This document shows positions 7,281 to 15,739 of a stretch of 64,000 bases of DNA, piece after piece. The number at the start of each line of letters is the position of its first letter. Within the stretch, counting starts at the first letter, position 1. Both the position numbers and the translations under genes were made by a program. Under the pieces are notes generated by a model. The model was given only the letters and a program-made list of their open reading frames with translations. It did not search any database and had not been told where the DNA came from. Origin of the DNA: Planctomycetales bacterium (GTDB lineage Bacteria; Planctomycetota; Planctomycetia; Planctomycetales; Planctomycetaceae); assembly GCA_028285345.1 (NCBI GenBank), contig JANQPT010000044.1, positions 372,001-436,000 on the forward strand, in the 5' to 3' direction.

Positions 7281-9614
7281 ATGGATTTTTCCCGACTCAG
7301 AACCGATCTGACCGCCCTCATTTTGCTGGCGGTCACCGTTTTTGCGGCGCTCAGTCTGGTCAGTTACGACCCGGCTGATCCGCCGGCGATGAACGTCTAT
7401 CCGCCGCACGACGATGCCCGCAACATTTGCGGCACCGTCGGGGCATACTTGGCGCATGGGCTGCTGAGTACCTTCGGACTCTCCGCGTATCTTCTCATCG
7501 TTGTGGTCGCAGTCTGGGATGTCAGACTCCTGGCGCGGCGGCCGTTTCCTGATCCGTATCTGCGGGTTGCGGGATTTGGCCTGATCTTACTCTCCTTGGC
7601 CGTTGGAATTCGCACAGCGAATTTGAGCTGGGGCAGAGTTCCTGTGATCGGCAGCGGCGGCTATCTCGGTGCCTGGGGTCATGCCCTGTTGGATCGTCAC
7701 TTTTCGACTGCCGGGACGTTGATCTTCGTCGTCACCGGAATTCTGGCCGGTTTGATGCTGGCTTGCGATACGTTCATTGTGGCACTGCTGAAAACAACCG
7801 CGAAAGGACCGGGGCGACTCTTCGTGAAACTGCGGTCGTTATTCCGTCTCCCCAGCGGCAAAAAGTGGGTCGGCCGGATCGCCGAGCCGTTCCGACGGCG
7901 CGGTATGGAAACCGACGACGAGTGGGAGGAGTGCCTGGCTGAACATGAAACCGATGACCTTCCCGAGGACGAGGAGGAGCAAGAGGAATTGGAGGCCGAC
8001 GACGACGGCGAGCGGAAACCAATTCGCGTCAATCCGCCGGTCTCCGCAGTCACCGACCGCGACCGGTTGATGGTCAAACTGGACGCCAATGCCGACTCCA
8101 TGAAAGACTTTGAACTGCCCGACACCGAGTTGTTGGAAGAGGCGGACGACTTTCCGTTTGAGTACTTGGCCGAGAAAGCGCGCAAAGCGGCGACGATTCT
8201 GGAACGGACGTTTTCGGAGTTCGGACTGAACGTCCGCGTCTCCGAAATCGACACCGGTCCGGTGATCACACAATTTGAACTGGAACTCGAAAAGGGACTG
8301 CGGCTCAACAAGATTACCGCGCTCGCCGACGATTTGGCCATCGCGCTCCGCGTGCCGGCCGTTCGTGTCGTCGCGCCGATTCCAGGCAAGAACACGGTCG
8401 GCGTCGAGGTTCCCAACGACAAGCGGGTGATGGTCCGCTTGCGGGAACTGATCGAAGCCACGCCGGAAGCGTTGGGCAAACTCCGCATCCCGATTTTTTT
8501 GGGCAAAGACGTCAGCGGGCATCCGCTCGCCGTCGATCTGACCAAGATGCCGCACTTGCTGATCGCCGGCCGGACCGGCACGGGCAAGAGCGTCTGCCTG
8601 AATACATTGATTCTCTCAATCCTGATGTCCCGCAGCCCGGCGGATGTCAAGATGTTGATGATCGACCCCAAGATGGTCGAACTCAGCCCCTACAAGCGCG
8701 TGCCGCACTTGATGCATCCTGTAATCACCGACATGAAGAAAGCGGAGGCGATCCTCGCTTGGGCGGTCGACAAGATGGAGGAACGTTACGACCTGTTGGC
8801 CCGCTGCGGCGTGCGGCACTTGGACAGCTACAACAAACTAGGCAAAGAGGAAGCGCTCAGCCGTTTGGGCATCGATCCGGAATCGGAAGAAGCGGACGTC
8901 GTCCCCGAAAAAATGCCCTACATCGTGATCATCGCCGACGAGATGGCGGACATGATGATGACTTCCGGCAAAGATGTCGAAGGCCACATTATCCGCTTGG
9001 CGCAAAAATCGCGGGCGGTCGGCATCCATCTGGTATTGGCGACACAAAAACCGACGGTCGACGTGATCACGGGTCTGATCAAATCGAACTTGCCGGCGCG
9101 GATCTCCTTCCAAGTCGCCAGCAAGACCGACAGCCGCGTCGTGCTGGACGAAATGGGCGCCGAGCGTCTATTGGGCAACGGCGATATGCTCTATCTCGCA
9201 CCAGGCACGAGCAAAGTGACCCGCGGTCAAGGGACCTTCGTCTCCGACGACGAGGTGAACGGCATCATCGAGTTCTTTGGCGATCAAGAGCCGCAATACA
9301 GCCAAGAGCTGGCGCAGATCAGCACCTCCAGCAGCAGCGCCGCGGGCGGCATCGAAGCGATGCGCAAACGGGACGAACTGTACGAAGCGGCGATCGAAGT
9401 CGTGATCCGCGAAGGCCGTGGCAGCGTGTCGCTGTTGCAACGGGCGCTGGGCATCGGCTACGGCCGCGGCGCACGGCTGATCGACTACATGGCCGAAGAC
9501 GGCATCGTCGGCGACTACAACGGCAGCCAAGCCCGCGAAGTGCTCTACACGCCCGAGCAATGGGAAGCCATCGTCGAAGGCGCCGACGAAGCAGACTACG
9601 CGATCGCCGAGTGA
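7281..9614 (+). CDS. ftsK: FtsK/SpoIIIE DNA translocase
   Basis: Septal DNA pump that segregates chromosome termini. The protein is 777 residues from ATG 7281 (MDFSRLRTDLTALILLAVTVF). An in-frame ATG at 7239 would add 14 residues encoded partly by the upstream palindromic repeat, so I reject it. Residues 1-170 hold about four membrane segments. An acidic linker (EDEEEQEELEADDDGE) lies near 230. The motor has Walker A AGRTGTGKS near 428 and Walker B IVIIADEMADMMM near 547, with the KSRAVGIHLVLATQ and NLPARISFQVASKTDSRVVLD segments. The C-terminal gamma domain (GRGSVSLLQRALGIGYGRGARLID, near 700-740) is the winged helix that reads KOPS-type sites. Confidence 0.97.
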   Translation: MDFSRLRTDLTALILLAVTVFAALSLVSYDPADPPAMNVYPPHDDARNICGTVGAYLAHGLLSTFGLSAYLLIVVVAVWDVRLLARRPFPDPYLRVAGFGLILLSLAVGIRTANLSWGRVPVIGSGGYLGAWGHALLDRHFSTAGTLIFVVTGILAGLMLACDTFIVALLKTTAKGPGRLFVKLRSLFRLPSGKKWVGRIAEPFRRRGMETDDEWEECLAEHETDDLPEDEEEQEELEADDDGERKPIRVNPPVSAVTDRDRLMVKLDANADSMKDFELPDTELLEEADDFPFEYLAEKARKAATILERTFSEFGLNVRVSEIDTGPVITQFELELEKGLRLNKITALADDLAIALRVPAVRVVAPIPGKNTVGVEVPNDKRVMVRLRELIEATPEALGKLRIPIFLGKDVSGHPLAVDLTKMPHLLIAGRTGTGKSVCLNTLILSILMSRSPADVKMLMIDPKMVELSPYKRVPHLMHPVITDMKKAEAILAWAVDKMEERYDLLARCGVRHLDSYNKLGKEEALSRLGIDPESEEADVVPEKMPYIVIIADEMADMMMTSGKDVEGHIIRLAQKSRAVGIHLVLATQKPTVDVITGLIKSNLPARISFQVASKTDSRVVLDEMGAERLLGNGDMLYLAPGTSKVTRGQGTFVSDDEVNGIIEFFGDQEPQYSQELAQISTSSSSAAGGIEAMRKRDELYEAAIEVVIREGRGSVSLLQRALGIGYGRGARLIDYMAEDGIVGDYNGSQAREVLYTPEQWEAIVEGADEADYAIAE

Positions 9615-9666
9615 GTGCCCTAGGGTCCGCTGCGCGGACCGAAAAAAACTGCTTAACCCCAGATGG

Positions 9667-9817
9667 GGTGGCCGCGATTGCGCAGCAATCGGGGCAGGCA
9701 AAGCCTGCAAGAGGCCGCAGTTGCCGCGTCAAATCACTTTGCGGTTCCGCCATCTATCGGGCGGTGAAATTGCAGCCTCTTGTGCCTGCGGCACCCCGAT
9801 TTTCAATCGGGGCCACC
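9667..9817. repeat. Long imperfect inverted repeat downstream of ftsK
   Basis: The left side reads GGTGGCC...GATTG...AATCGGGG...GCCTGCAAGAGGC. The right side is its approximate reverse complement (GCCTCTTGTGCCTGCGGCA, CCCCGATTTTCAATCGGGG, CCACC). Each side also contains a small internal GATTG/CAATC hairpin. The arrangement suggests two diverged copies of one element facing each other. Confidence 0.7.
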
Positions 9818-9831
9818 CGTGAAGATTGCAA

Positions 9832-9902
9832 GTAGGGTCCGCTGTGCGGACCGACGCTATGGTGTATTGCTCAGTCACTTCGGTCCGCACAGCGGACCCT
9901 AC
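9832..9902. repeat. GTAGGG...CCCTAC inverted repeat, copy 1
   Basis: A perfect 22-bp inverted repeat: the left arm GTAGGGTCCGCTGTGCGGAC(CG) at 9832-9853 and its reverse complement at 9881-9902, separated by 27 bases. Each arm is itself partly palindromic (GGTCCGC...GCGGACC). Its layout, including the terminal GTAGGG/CCCTAC, matches the inverted repeat at 43142-43217, although the inner sequence differs. Confidence 0.9.
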
Positions 9903-9976
9903 GGACTGTTCGCGAATCGCCGTCGTGGTCGCTACGATGAGTCTGCACAAACCCGCAACCGCATGACAGGCTCAGC

Positions 9977-11053
9977 ATGTTCGGATTTCTTCGTCCCACC
10001 ACCTGGAATCGCGAGTACCGGCAAGCGTATGCGCGATGCTGCCAATTCCAACATTTACACTTCGGCGCTCGCTCACTGCCGTTTTTGAGTTATGAGGCGG
10101 TCTTGCTGTATCAGCATGCCGCAGATGCGGGACTCATCAGCGGACCGCCGGCAGGGACGAGGACGTGTTGCCGGCTACAAACCGACCACCGTTCGCTGCG
10201 GGCGCAGGATGCCGCGGTCGGGCAGTATTGCGCGGCCGTCGGATTGTTGCTGGCCGGGATCAAGCTCGATGACGACGTCCGCGACGACGGCAGTTGGATG
10301 GCACGCTGGATCCGTTGGGGCCTGCGCAAACCGCTCAGACGAGCTGGAGCGCTGTTTCGATCGCTCGACAGCCGATTCGAGGATCACGTCGACGGGTATA
10401 TCACGCAGCATCTTGCCCTCGAGAAGACAGGCGAAGCGGTCGACCTGGATCGCTACGCGCAGCCGACGGCGGAGGCTTTCGGATACGTGTTCGGTTTGAT
10501 GCCGGCGAACTACGGTCTCGAATCTCAGCGCCCGCTATTCAACGAAGTGGGCCGGCATGTCGGTGCGGCGATCATTGCGTTTGATTGTGCGGTCGATTGG
10601 AACCGGGACCGTCGCCGGTCGCGATTCAATCCGCTGCCGGACTTGCCGGCGACGGAAGACGCGCTCACGAAATCCAGATATCATCTCGCGCGCGCCGCTG
10701 AGGGATGCCTCACGGCATTTGGAGGCCGATCGCGAAGCGGGTGGTTATTGAATTCAGCGCTGGAGCGCATTCCGCTGCAACTCCCGACTATAACGTGGAA
10801 GACGCGGCTGCAGCGATGGGGACTGGCGCGCGACCCGCGGTATGTGACGGCGCGAATTGACTGCTGCGATTGCGGGTTACTCGAATGCTGCACCGGCGTC
10901 GGTGCCGAAGGAGGAGCGGAGTGTTGCGCCGCGGGCAATGCGGCCGATCTCGGCTGCTGCACCTGCGACGGCTGCTTTATCTGTCCCGATGTGTGGCTCT
11001 GCGGGGGAACCAAAGAACGCCGAGAACGCAACCAGCCGAAACCAGAGTCATAG
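9977..11053 (+). CDS. DUF5685-like protein with Asp-rich motifs and Cys-rich tail
   Basis: A 358-residue protein whose MFGFLRP start and overall layout recall the uncharacterised DUF5685 family. It is predicted largely helical. Two acidic motifs stand out: KLDDDVRDDG at residues 96-105 and FDCAVDWNRDRRRSRFNPLP at about 202-221. They resemble in spacing the two metal-binding Asp motifs of class I isoprenoid synthases. That is a pattern observation, not a demonstrated homology. Residues about 296-345 contain roughly 13 cysteines in CC, CxC and CxxC clusters, plus CC pairs at 21-22 and 64-65, suggesting metal or Fe-S binding. No signal peptide. It follows a repeat-rich gap and appears monocistronic. 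Function unknown. Confidence 0.75.
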   Translation: MFGFLRPTTWNREYRQAYARCCQFQHLHFGARSLPFLSYEAVLLYQHAADAGLISGPPAGTRTCCRLQTDHRSLRAQDAAVGQYCAAVGLLLAGIKLDDDVRDDGSWMARWIRWGLRKPLRRAGALFRSLDSRFEDHVDGYITQHLALEKTGEAVDLDRYAQPTAEAFGYVFGLMPANYGLESQRPLFNEVGRHVGAAIIAFDCAVDWNRDRRRSRFNPLPDLPATEDALTKSRYHLARAAEGCLTAFGGRSRSGWLLNSALERIPLQLPTITWKTRLQRWGLARDPRYVTARIDCCDCGLLECCTGVGAEGGAECCAAGNAADLGCCTCDGCFICPDVWLCGGTKERRERNQPKPES

Positions 11054-11099
11054 AATCCGGCATGCCGTGCGAAAACAGCAATAGACCGCATCCGCAGAC

Positions 11100-11435
11100 T
11101 CAGCCGCCGGCAACACGAAGTCCACTGTCCCATTCAATGTCACACGAGGCGCAATAAAACGTGATCAGATCGCGCACGCGGAGTTCTCCAAACTTCGGCT
11201 TGGGCAAAATCGTGCCGCATTCGGGGCAGCGAAAGTGGCGGTATCGATAACTGTCCATGGCGATGTTTGTGATGATAGTGCAGATAAACACTCCCAAGCA
11301 GATCCAGAACAGTGGACCTTGATTTTCGGCGTCGAACAGTACCCACCCGCCCGCAATGAACCCAAGCGTGACGACGGGAATGTTCCAGAGAATATACCTC
11401 GTGCTGAAATTTCGATACTCGCGATATTCCGTCAT
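11100..11435 (-). CDS. Small membrane protein with C-terminal zinc ribbon
   Basis: 111 residues. Two membrane segments (about 14-34 and 41-61) are followed by a probable zinc ribbon, CPEC at 70-73 and CASC at 95-98. I do not recognise a named family. The ribbon would lie in the cytoplasm if the N-terminus is cytoplasmic. It converges with the DUF5685-like gene, leaving 46 bases between the stops. Function unknown. Confidence 0.72.
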   Translation of the reverse strand: MTEYREYRNFSTRYILWNIPVVTLGFIAGGWVLFDAENQGPLFWICLGVFICTIITNIAMDSYRYRHFRCPECGTILPKPKFGELRVRDLITFYCASCDIEWDSGLRVAGG

Positions 11436-11546
11436 GGCGCTGCGGCCTGTTGGAATGGCACCGTTGTTCTCTGAACAGCCTCAACGGTATTCAAATCGAT
11501 ATGCAGGGTCTTCTCGCATCATACCTCGCATTAACAATCTGAGCCA

Positions 11547-12965
11547 TTACCCCGAACTCTCTTCGCGATCGGCAACCGGTGGACGCGAGACGCCCACCAA
11601 AATCAACGTCGCCGCAATCCCGATCGTCATTCCAATCCAGGGATCGGGAAAGACAACCAGCGAGACCGCAGTCAGCAGCGCCACACCTCGCTCGATCGGC
11701 GTCTGCGGAATCGCCATCGAGATATACGCGCAGGCGAAGCCGGTCAGCACCAGCGTCAATGACAGAGCAATGCCCATCAGCGGTTTCAATGCCGTGAGCA
11801 GCGGTAAACACATGTAGAGCAACGGCACGCCGAACACGTAATAGGACGAGACGCCGGTGTAGAGCGAATCCATCGCCTGCCGCCCCTCGCGCCACCGCTG
11901 CACGATGATCACATGCACGCCGGTCCACAGGCAGCCTTGGGTGGGGAAGAATGGAGCGAACAGGGCCATCAGCGCATTGCGAATTGCCAGCGAAAAGTGG
12001 CTGCGGTTGAAATCAATGTCGATTTGTTCGTCGGGACGATCCTGCTTGGCTTCCTTCAAGACCTCTGCCCCTGTAATCAGATCACCGAACAGAATGACAT
12101 AACCCATCACGGCCAACGGCAGCCCTTGCAGAAACATCTGCGGCGGTGGCCAGCCAATCGCAAACGGAGAGATCTTATTGTACAGGCCTTCGAAGGGAGG
12201 CTTGAGAATCATGCCGTCAAACGGTGGCAGAAACACATTCCAGTCGACTTCGTAATTGATTTCGCCCGCCAACGGACCGACCGCCGCAGCAATCAGGAAT
12301 CCGGGCAATAATCCCAGACCCGTGAACACCGCCAAGGGACGCCATCTGAGTTTGTACTTTTGGATGGGGACCGAAAAGGTCAAGATGAGGCAGATCGTGA
12401 CGGCAACCGTTGTGGTAATCGGTTGCTTTAGCAAGAACCGGGGTGCGTCATCGAGAAACACTCGTTTCAGCGCGGCGATAGCGGCTCCAAGAATGATTCC
12501 ACTTTTGAGCGCCGCGGGCAGCCAACCGATGAAGCGTTTTCCCAATCCCGTCACGCCCAGAAGGAGAAGAATCGCCGCGAAGTCGAGCGACACGGCGGTC
12601 ATGATCTGTATCTTCTCCAATGATGATCCGTAGATCGCATTCTCTTCGCCGTCAGTTGCCAACATAAATGCCAACGCCAACGGCAATGCTGGTGTCACCC
12701 AGCCGGGAGCAAACGGTTCGCCGAATATGATTGGGGCACTGCTGATGAGCACTGATTGAATAAATATGCAAGCCACCGCTTCTTCGAAGCTCAGACCAAA
12801 ATAGAGGGTGAGCAGAGGAACAATCCCCAACCCCGTCGCCCCCGCAACAAAAATCCCCTGCAAGAACTCCGGCCAAGCGATACCCGTGTGGTAAAACGGC
12901 AATCGAAATGTAAACGGCCCCCAGCGCCAGCCCGGCTGTTCTCCCCCGTCAACTCGTCGCGGCAT
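11547..12965 (-). CDS. NCS2-like (xanthine/uracil permease family) membrane transporter
   Basis: A 472-residue polytopic protein with about 12 hydrophobic segments. Features such as GIFVAGATGLGIVPLLTLYFGLSFEEAVA, GLGKRFIGWLPAALKSGIILGAAIAAL and FFPTQGCLWTGVHVIIVQRW suggest the NCS2/AzgA/SulP-type 7+7 fold. The family match is from overall pattern rather than a diagnostic motif, so the substrate (nucleobase or anion) is undetermined. It is followed 50 bases later by the thioesterase gene on the same strand, but in the opposite order of transcription (thioesterase upstream). Confidence 0.7.
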   Translation of the reverse strand: MPRRVDGGEQPGWRWGPFTFRLPFYHTGIAWPEFLQGIFVAGATGLGIVPLLTLYFGLSFEEAVACIFIQSVLISSAPIIFGEPFAPGWVTPALPLALAFMLATDGEENAIYGSSLEKIQIMTAVSLDFAAILLLLGVTGLGKRFIGWLPAALKSGIILGAAIAALKRVFLDDAPRFLLKQPITTTVAVTICLILTFSVPIQKYKLRWRPLAVFTGLGLLPGFLIAAAVGPLAGEINYEVDWNVFLPPFDGMILKPPFEGLYNKISPFAIGWPPPQMFLQGLPLAVMGYVILFGDLITGAEVLKEAKQDRPDEQIDIDFNRSHFSLAIRNALMALFAPFFPTQGCLWTGVHVIIVQRWREGRQAMDSLYTGVSSYYVFGVPLLYMCLPLLTALKPLMGIALSLTLVLTGFACAYISMAIPQTPIERGVALLTAVSLVVFPDPWIGMTIGIAATLILVGVSRPPVADREESSG

Positions 12966-13010
12966 GGCTTGCTCTCTTCTTGAGGTTTATCGATTTGATG
13001 ATTGTTCGAT

Positions 13011-13496
13011 CTACGGTCGCATAATTCCGCACAGCGGCGGGTCCCAGTCCAATTCTGAATGCACCGCCAGGAGTTCGTCAAATTGCGGCGCGATCTCCGC
13101 TGGAATCGGTGCGGTGCGGCGGATCGACATGTCGATGTGCGCCCCCACAAATTCACCGGTGGCGGCGAGCCGCTCGTCTTCTTCGATCACCATGAAGTGC
13201 ATGAACTGCCACCGTTTCTCGGAGCGGGCGATCAAGCGGCTGTGAATCCGCACCGACTGGTCGACGCGGACCTCTGCCAAATAGCGGAGATGGCATTCCA
13301 AAGCAAAGGCGCCCGAATTGTGGGCCAAACAGAACTCGCGGGTCAGGCCGAACAGTTCAAACAGTTCCCCGGTGGCATTGCTGAGCAGATGCGTGTACCA
13401 CATGACATTCATGTGGCCCATTTCGTCCAGATAGTCCTCGGGGATCGTCTTTCGTCCAGTGATCGGCAGCGGCTGTAAATCATCTACGGTTAACAC
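13011..13496 (-). CDS. Hotdog-fold acyl-CoA thioesterase (4HBT/FadM type)
   Basis: 161 residues. The active-site region DYLDEMGHMNVMWYTHLLSN matches the 4HBT pattern (GHxNxxxY). It is followed by FALECHLRYLAEVRVDQSVRIHSRLI and EKRWQFMHFMVIEEDERLAATGEF, the beta-sheet core of the hotdog fold. It probably hydrolyses medium or long acyl-CoA thioesters in the cytoplasm. Transcribed just before the NCS2-like permease (45-base gap), so the two may share a transcript; no functional link is evident. Confidence 0.88.
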   Translation of the reverse strand: MLTVDDLQPLPITGRKTIPEDYLDEMGHMNVMWYTHLLSNATGELFELFGLTREFCLAHNSGAFALECHLRYLAEVRVDQSVRIHSRLIARSEKRWQFMHFMVIEEDERLAATGEFVGAHIDMSIRRTAPIPAEIAPQFDELLAVHSELDWDPPLCGIMRP

Positions 13497-13551
13497 GGTC
13501 AGTTGTCAGCTCCCTGGAGTTCGTTTGTGCGTCACGTCCCCATTAGATCAA

Positions 13552-13587
13552 AACAAAAAAAACGGGCAACCGTGTGGGGTTGCCCGT
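13552..13587 (-). terminator. Rho-independent terminator after the RTX-type gene
   Basis: ACGGGCAACC-GTGTGG-GGTTGCCCGT gives a perfect 10-bp stem (13562-13571 with 13578-13587). The A-run at 13552-13562 becomes a U-run on the minus strand. It lies 60 bases past the stop of the gene ending at 13647. Confidence 0.9.
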
Positions 13588-13646
13588 CGCTGTTTTTTGA
13601 TCTCGCGGCATGAGAATTCAGGACCGCTGCGTCAACTATCTGCCGC

Positions 13647-14537
13647 TTACCCTTCATACCATTCCAATCCGTAAAACGGCGAATCGTCGTCAATCACCGT
13701 GGGTGTGACGAAAGCCAACGCTTGGGCCGGGATGCCGTCGACCGACACGTCCACGAGCGAGAAATAAATGTCATCGGAGCCCGAACCGCCGCTGTAGGTA
13801 TCGTACCCCCCACCACCGGTGAGCGTGTCGTTGCCGCTGCCGCCGTAGAGGTGATCGCCCAGCGAACCGCCCCACAGCTCGTCGTTGCCGGCATTACCTT
13901 CCAGCACGTCGAATCCATGCCCACCGAAGAGCAGGTCATCGCCGCTGCCGCCGCTGATGAAGTCGTGCCCATAGTCGTTGCCATAATCTTCACTCTCGAG
14001 GTCGCCGTAAAGCAGGTCGTCGCCGGCGCGGCCGTAGATTTCATCGCTGCCGGCATCGCCGAAAATCTTGTCGACTCCGAACCCGCCGGTGAGCGTGTCG
14101 TCTCCGGCGCGACCCAGCAGAATCGAGTCGACGTCGGTGTTGTTGGCCACGTCGTCGTCGCCGTCGCCCGCATCAACCAGCACGTAATCGACAAGTGCTG
14201 GGTCAAACGTTTCTGAAGCAATGATGATGCCATCGTCATCGCGGATTTCGACGCGGATCCGTTCAACTTCGACGGTCGTCCAGGGCGTATACGGTTCAAA
14301 CCGCAAGTCGTCGGTTTTGATGTCGCGGCGATCAGTGAATGACATGCGGCCAAGATCGAGATTGAAGCGTTGAACCTGCTCGGTAACGTTATCGATCGTA
14401 ATCTGATCGTCGCCGCGGGTGCCGTAGACGTAAATGAAGTTCTCATCGGCGCCGTCAACAAGATTGATGTCGGCCGCCATCAAGCGTCGGTCTTCGAGTG
14501 ACTCGAAGTCCATACTGCGGGTTTGGTGCTGTGCCAT
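13647..14537 (-). CDS. Secreted RTX-type calcium-binding repeat protein
   Basis: 296 residues from ATG 14537. The earlier in-frame start at 14729 would add 64 residues rich in Cys and Arg that look non-coding. The N-terminus MDFESLEDRRLMAADI resembles the LEPR-XLL motif found at the start of many planctomycete surface proteins. The middle is a beta-rich domain, and residues about 165-275 carry around 11 GGxGxDxLxx nonapeptides (LLGRAGDDTLTGG, GNAGNDELWGG, GGSGNDTLTGG) that form a calcium-bound beta-roll. No type I secretion genes are adjacent. Probably an extracellular or surface structural protein; partner and ligand unknown. Confidence 0.88.
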   Translation of the reverse strand: MAQHQTRSMDFESLEDRRLMAADINLVDGADENFIYVYGTRGDDQITIDNVTEQVQRFNLDLGRMSFTDRRDIKTDDLRFEPYTPWTTVEVERIRVEIRDDDGIIIASETFDPALVDYVLVDAGDGDDDVANNTDVDSILLGRAGDDTLTGGFGVDKIFGDAGSDEIYGRAGDDLLYGDLESEDYGNDYGHDFISGGSGDDLLFGGHGFDVLEGNAGNDELWGGSLGDHLYGGSGNDTLTGGGGYDTYSGGSGSDDIYFSLVDVSVDGIPAQALAFVTPTVIDDDSPFYGLEWYEG

Positions 14538-14667
14538 TGTTTTCTGCCTTTGTTTCGCAATTGTGGGGAGTGTTGACCATGCAGACAGTCTGCATAATCT
14601 GAGAAGCGAAACTCGGCAGCGTTTGTTACAGCACCGGGCTTGCCGGGCGAATCGGCAGCCAGCGCAT

Positions 14668-14696
14668 AAAAAACGCCGGCTGGTTTGAGCCGACGT
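14668..14696 (-). terminator. Rho-independent terminator after the CurA-type reductase gene
   Basis: On the minus strand ACGTCGGCT (14696-14688) pairs with AGCCGGCGT (14681-14673) with one G-U wobble, followed by six U residues (A-run at 14668-14673). It lies 30 bases past the stop at 14726. Confidence 0.85.
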
Positions 14697-14725
14697 TTGG
14701 GTATTAAGCCAGGGTTTCCCCTGAG

Positions 14726-15739
14726 TCATTCCTGGCTGACGCGCACAAGCTGTTTTCCGGTGTTGACGCCGTCAAAGAGTCCCAGAAAGATTTTCGGCGC
14801 GTTTTCCAGACCGTCGTCGATTCGTTCCCGGTACTTGATCTTCCCCTCGTCGACCCACTTGGCCAGATCGGCCATCGCTTCACGAAAGCGGTCGACGAAC
14901 TGAAAGACCAAAAAACCTTCCATGCGGGCCTGTTTTTCGATCAGCTTCCACAGCAGACGCGGTCCCTGTTCCAATTCGGTCGAGTTGTACAGGGCGATTT
15001 GACCGCAGACGGCGACTCGCGCGTTCACGTTGATCAGCGGAAAGACCGCGTCGGTGAGCGGCCCCCCCACGTTGTCAAAATAGACGTCGATCCCGTCGGG
15101 ACACAGTTCGGCCAGTTTCTTGATGTAATCGTCGGTCGTCTTGTAATTGAACGCGGCGTCGAAACCGAGTTCGTCGATCAGGTAGGCGACTTTCTCATCC
15201 GATCCGGCGATGCCGATAACGCGGCATCCCTTAATCTTTGCGATTTGTCCCACCGTCGAGCCGACAGCCCCAGCCGCGCCGGAAATGACAACCGTCTCAC
15301 CCGGCTGCGGATTTGCGATGTCCAACAATCCGAAGTACGCGGTTAAGCCCGGCATCCCCAGGACACCCAGCGCCGTCGAAATCGGTTGCCCGCCGGTACG
15401 GACCTTGCGGATCTCCGTGCCGTCGGTGACGCAATATTCCTGCCAGCCAATCCGCCCGGCAACGATATCGCCGACCTCGAATTTGGGATGTTTGGAGGCT
15501 TCAACCTTTCCAACCGCTTCGCCCACCATCACCTCCCCCAACTTGACTGGTTCGGCGTACGACTTGCGGTCGTTCATGCGTCCCCGCATGTAGGGATCGA
15601 CGGAAAGATAGATCGTGCGGATGAGAAACTGTCCCTCTTCGAGTTCCGGAATCGGGGACTCGACCAATGCGAAGTCCGATTCTTTCGGTCTTCCAACGGG
15701 CCGGGCGGCGAGCGTGACCTGACGATTGATGCGTGCCAT
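14726..15739 (-). CDS. NADP-dependent MDR-family alkenal/one oxidoreductase (CurA-like)
   Basis: 337 residues from ATG 15739 (MARINRQVTLAARPVGRP). The family start INRQVTLAARPxGxP and YLSVDPYMRGRMND are typical of the CurA / leukotriene B4 12-hydroxydehydrogenase group. The nucleotide-binding loop is VVISGAAGAVGSTVGQIAK and a later segment is VDVYFDNVGG-like (IDVYFDNVGGPLTD). There is no zinc site, as expected for this branch. It probably reduces alpha,beta-unsaturated carbonyls with NADPH. A longer frame back to 15994 exists but has no conserved sequence. Ends at its own terminator. Confidence 0.94.
   Translation of the reverse strand: MARINRQVTLAARPVGRPKESDFALVESPIPELEEGQFLIRTIYLSVDPYMRGRMNDRKSYAEPVKLGEVMVGEAVGKVEASKHPKFEVGDIVAGRIGWQEYCVTDGTEIRKVRTGGQPISTALGVLGMPGLTAYFGLLDIANPQPGETVVISGAAGAVGSTVGQIAKIKGCRVIGIAGSDEKVAYLIDELGFDAAFNYKTTDDYIKKLAELCPDGIDVYFDNVGGPLTDAVFPLINVNARVAVCGQIALYNSTELEQGPRLLWKLIEKQARMEGFLVFQFVDRFREAMADLAKWVDEGKIKYRERIDDGLENAPKIFLGLFDGVNTGKQLVRVSQE

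Larger units (their letters stand above)
9615..9976. other. Repeat-rich intergenic region after ftsK
   Basis: This 362-base gap contains no gene. It opens with AGGGTCCGCTGCGCGGACC (a truncated relative of the repeat at 9832-9902) and then carries a long imperfect inverted repeat and a near-perfect one, both listed separately. The last 75 bases lead into the DUF5685-like gene. Confidence 0.75.

Noticed and set aside
7239..7281. Alternative earlier start for ftsK
   Set aside because: The extra 14 residues come partly from the palindromic repeat and are not FtsK-like; the MDFSRLRTDL start directly precedes the first membrane segment.
8759..9835. 358-codon frame in another phase of ftsK
   Set aside because: Arg-rich shadow frame across the FtsK motor and gamma domains; it runs into the repeat region rather than ending at a gene boundary.
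13647..14729. Longer N-terminus for the RTX protein
   Set aside because: The 64 extra residues are Cys/Arg-rich and non-conserved, and partly overlap the upstream gene's terminator; the LEPR-XLL-like start lies just after ATG 14537.
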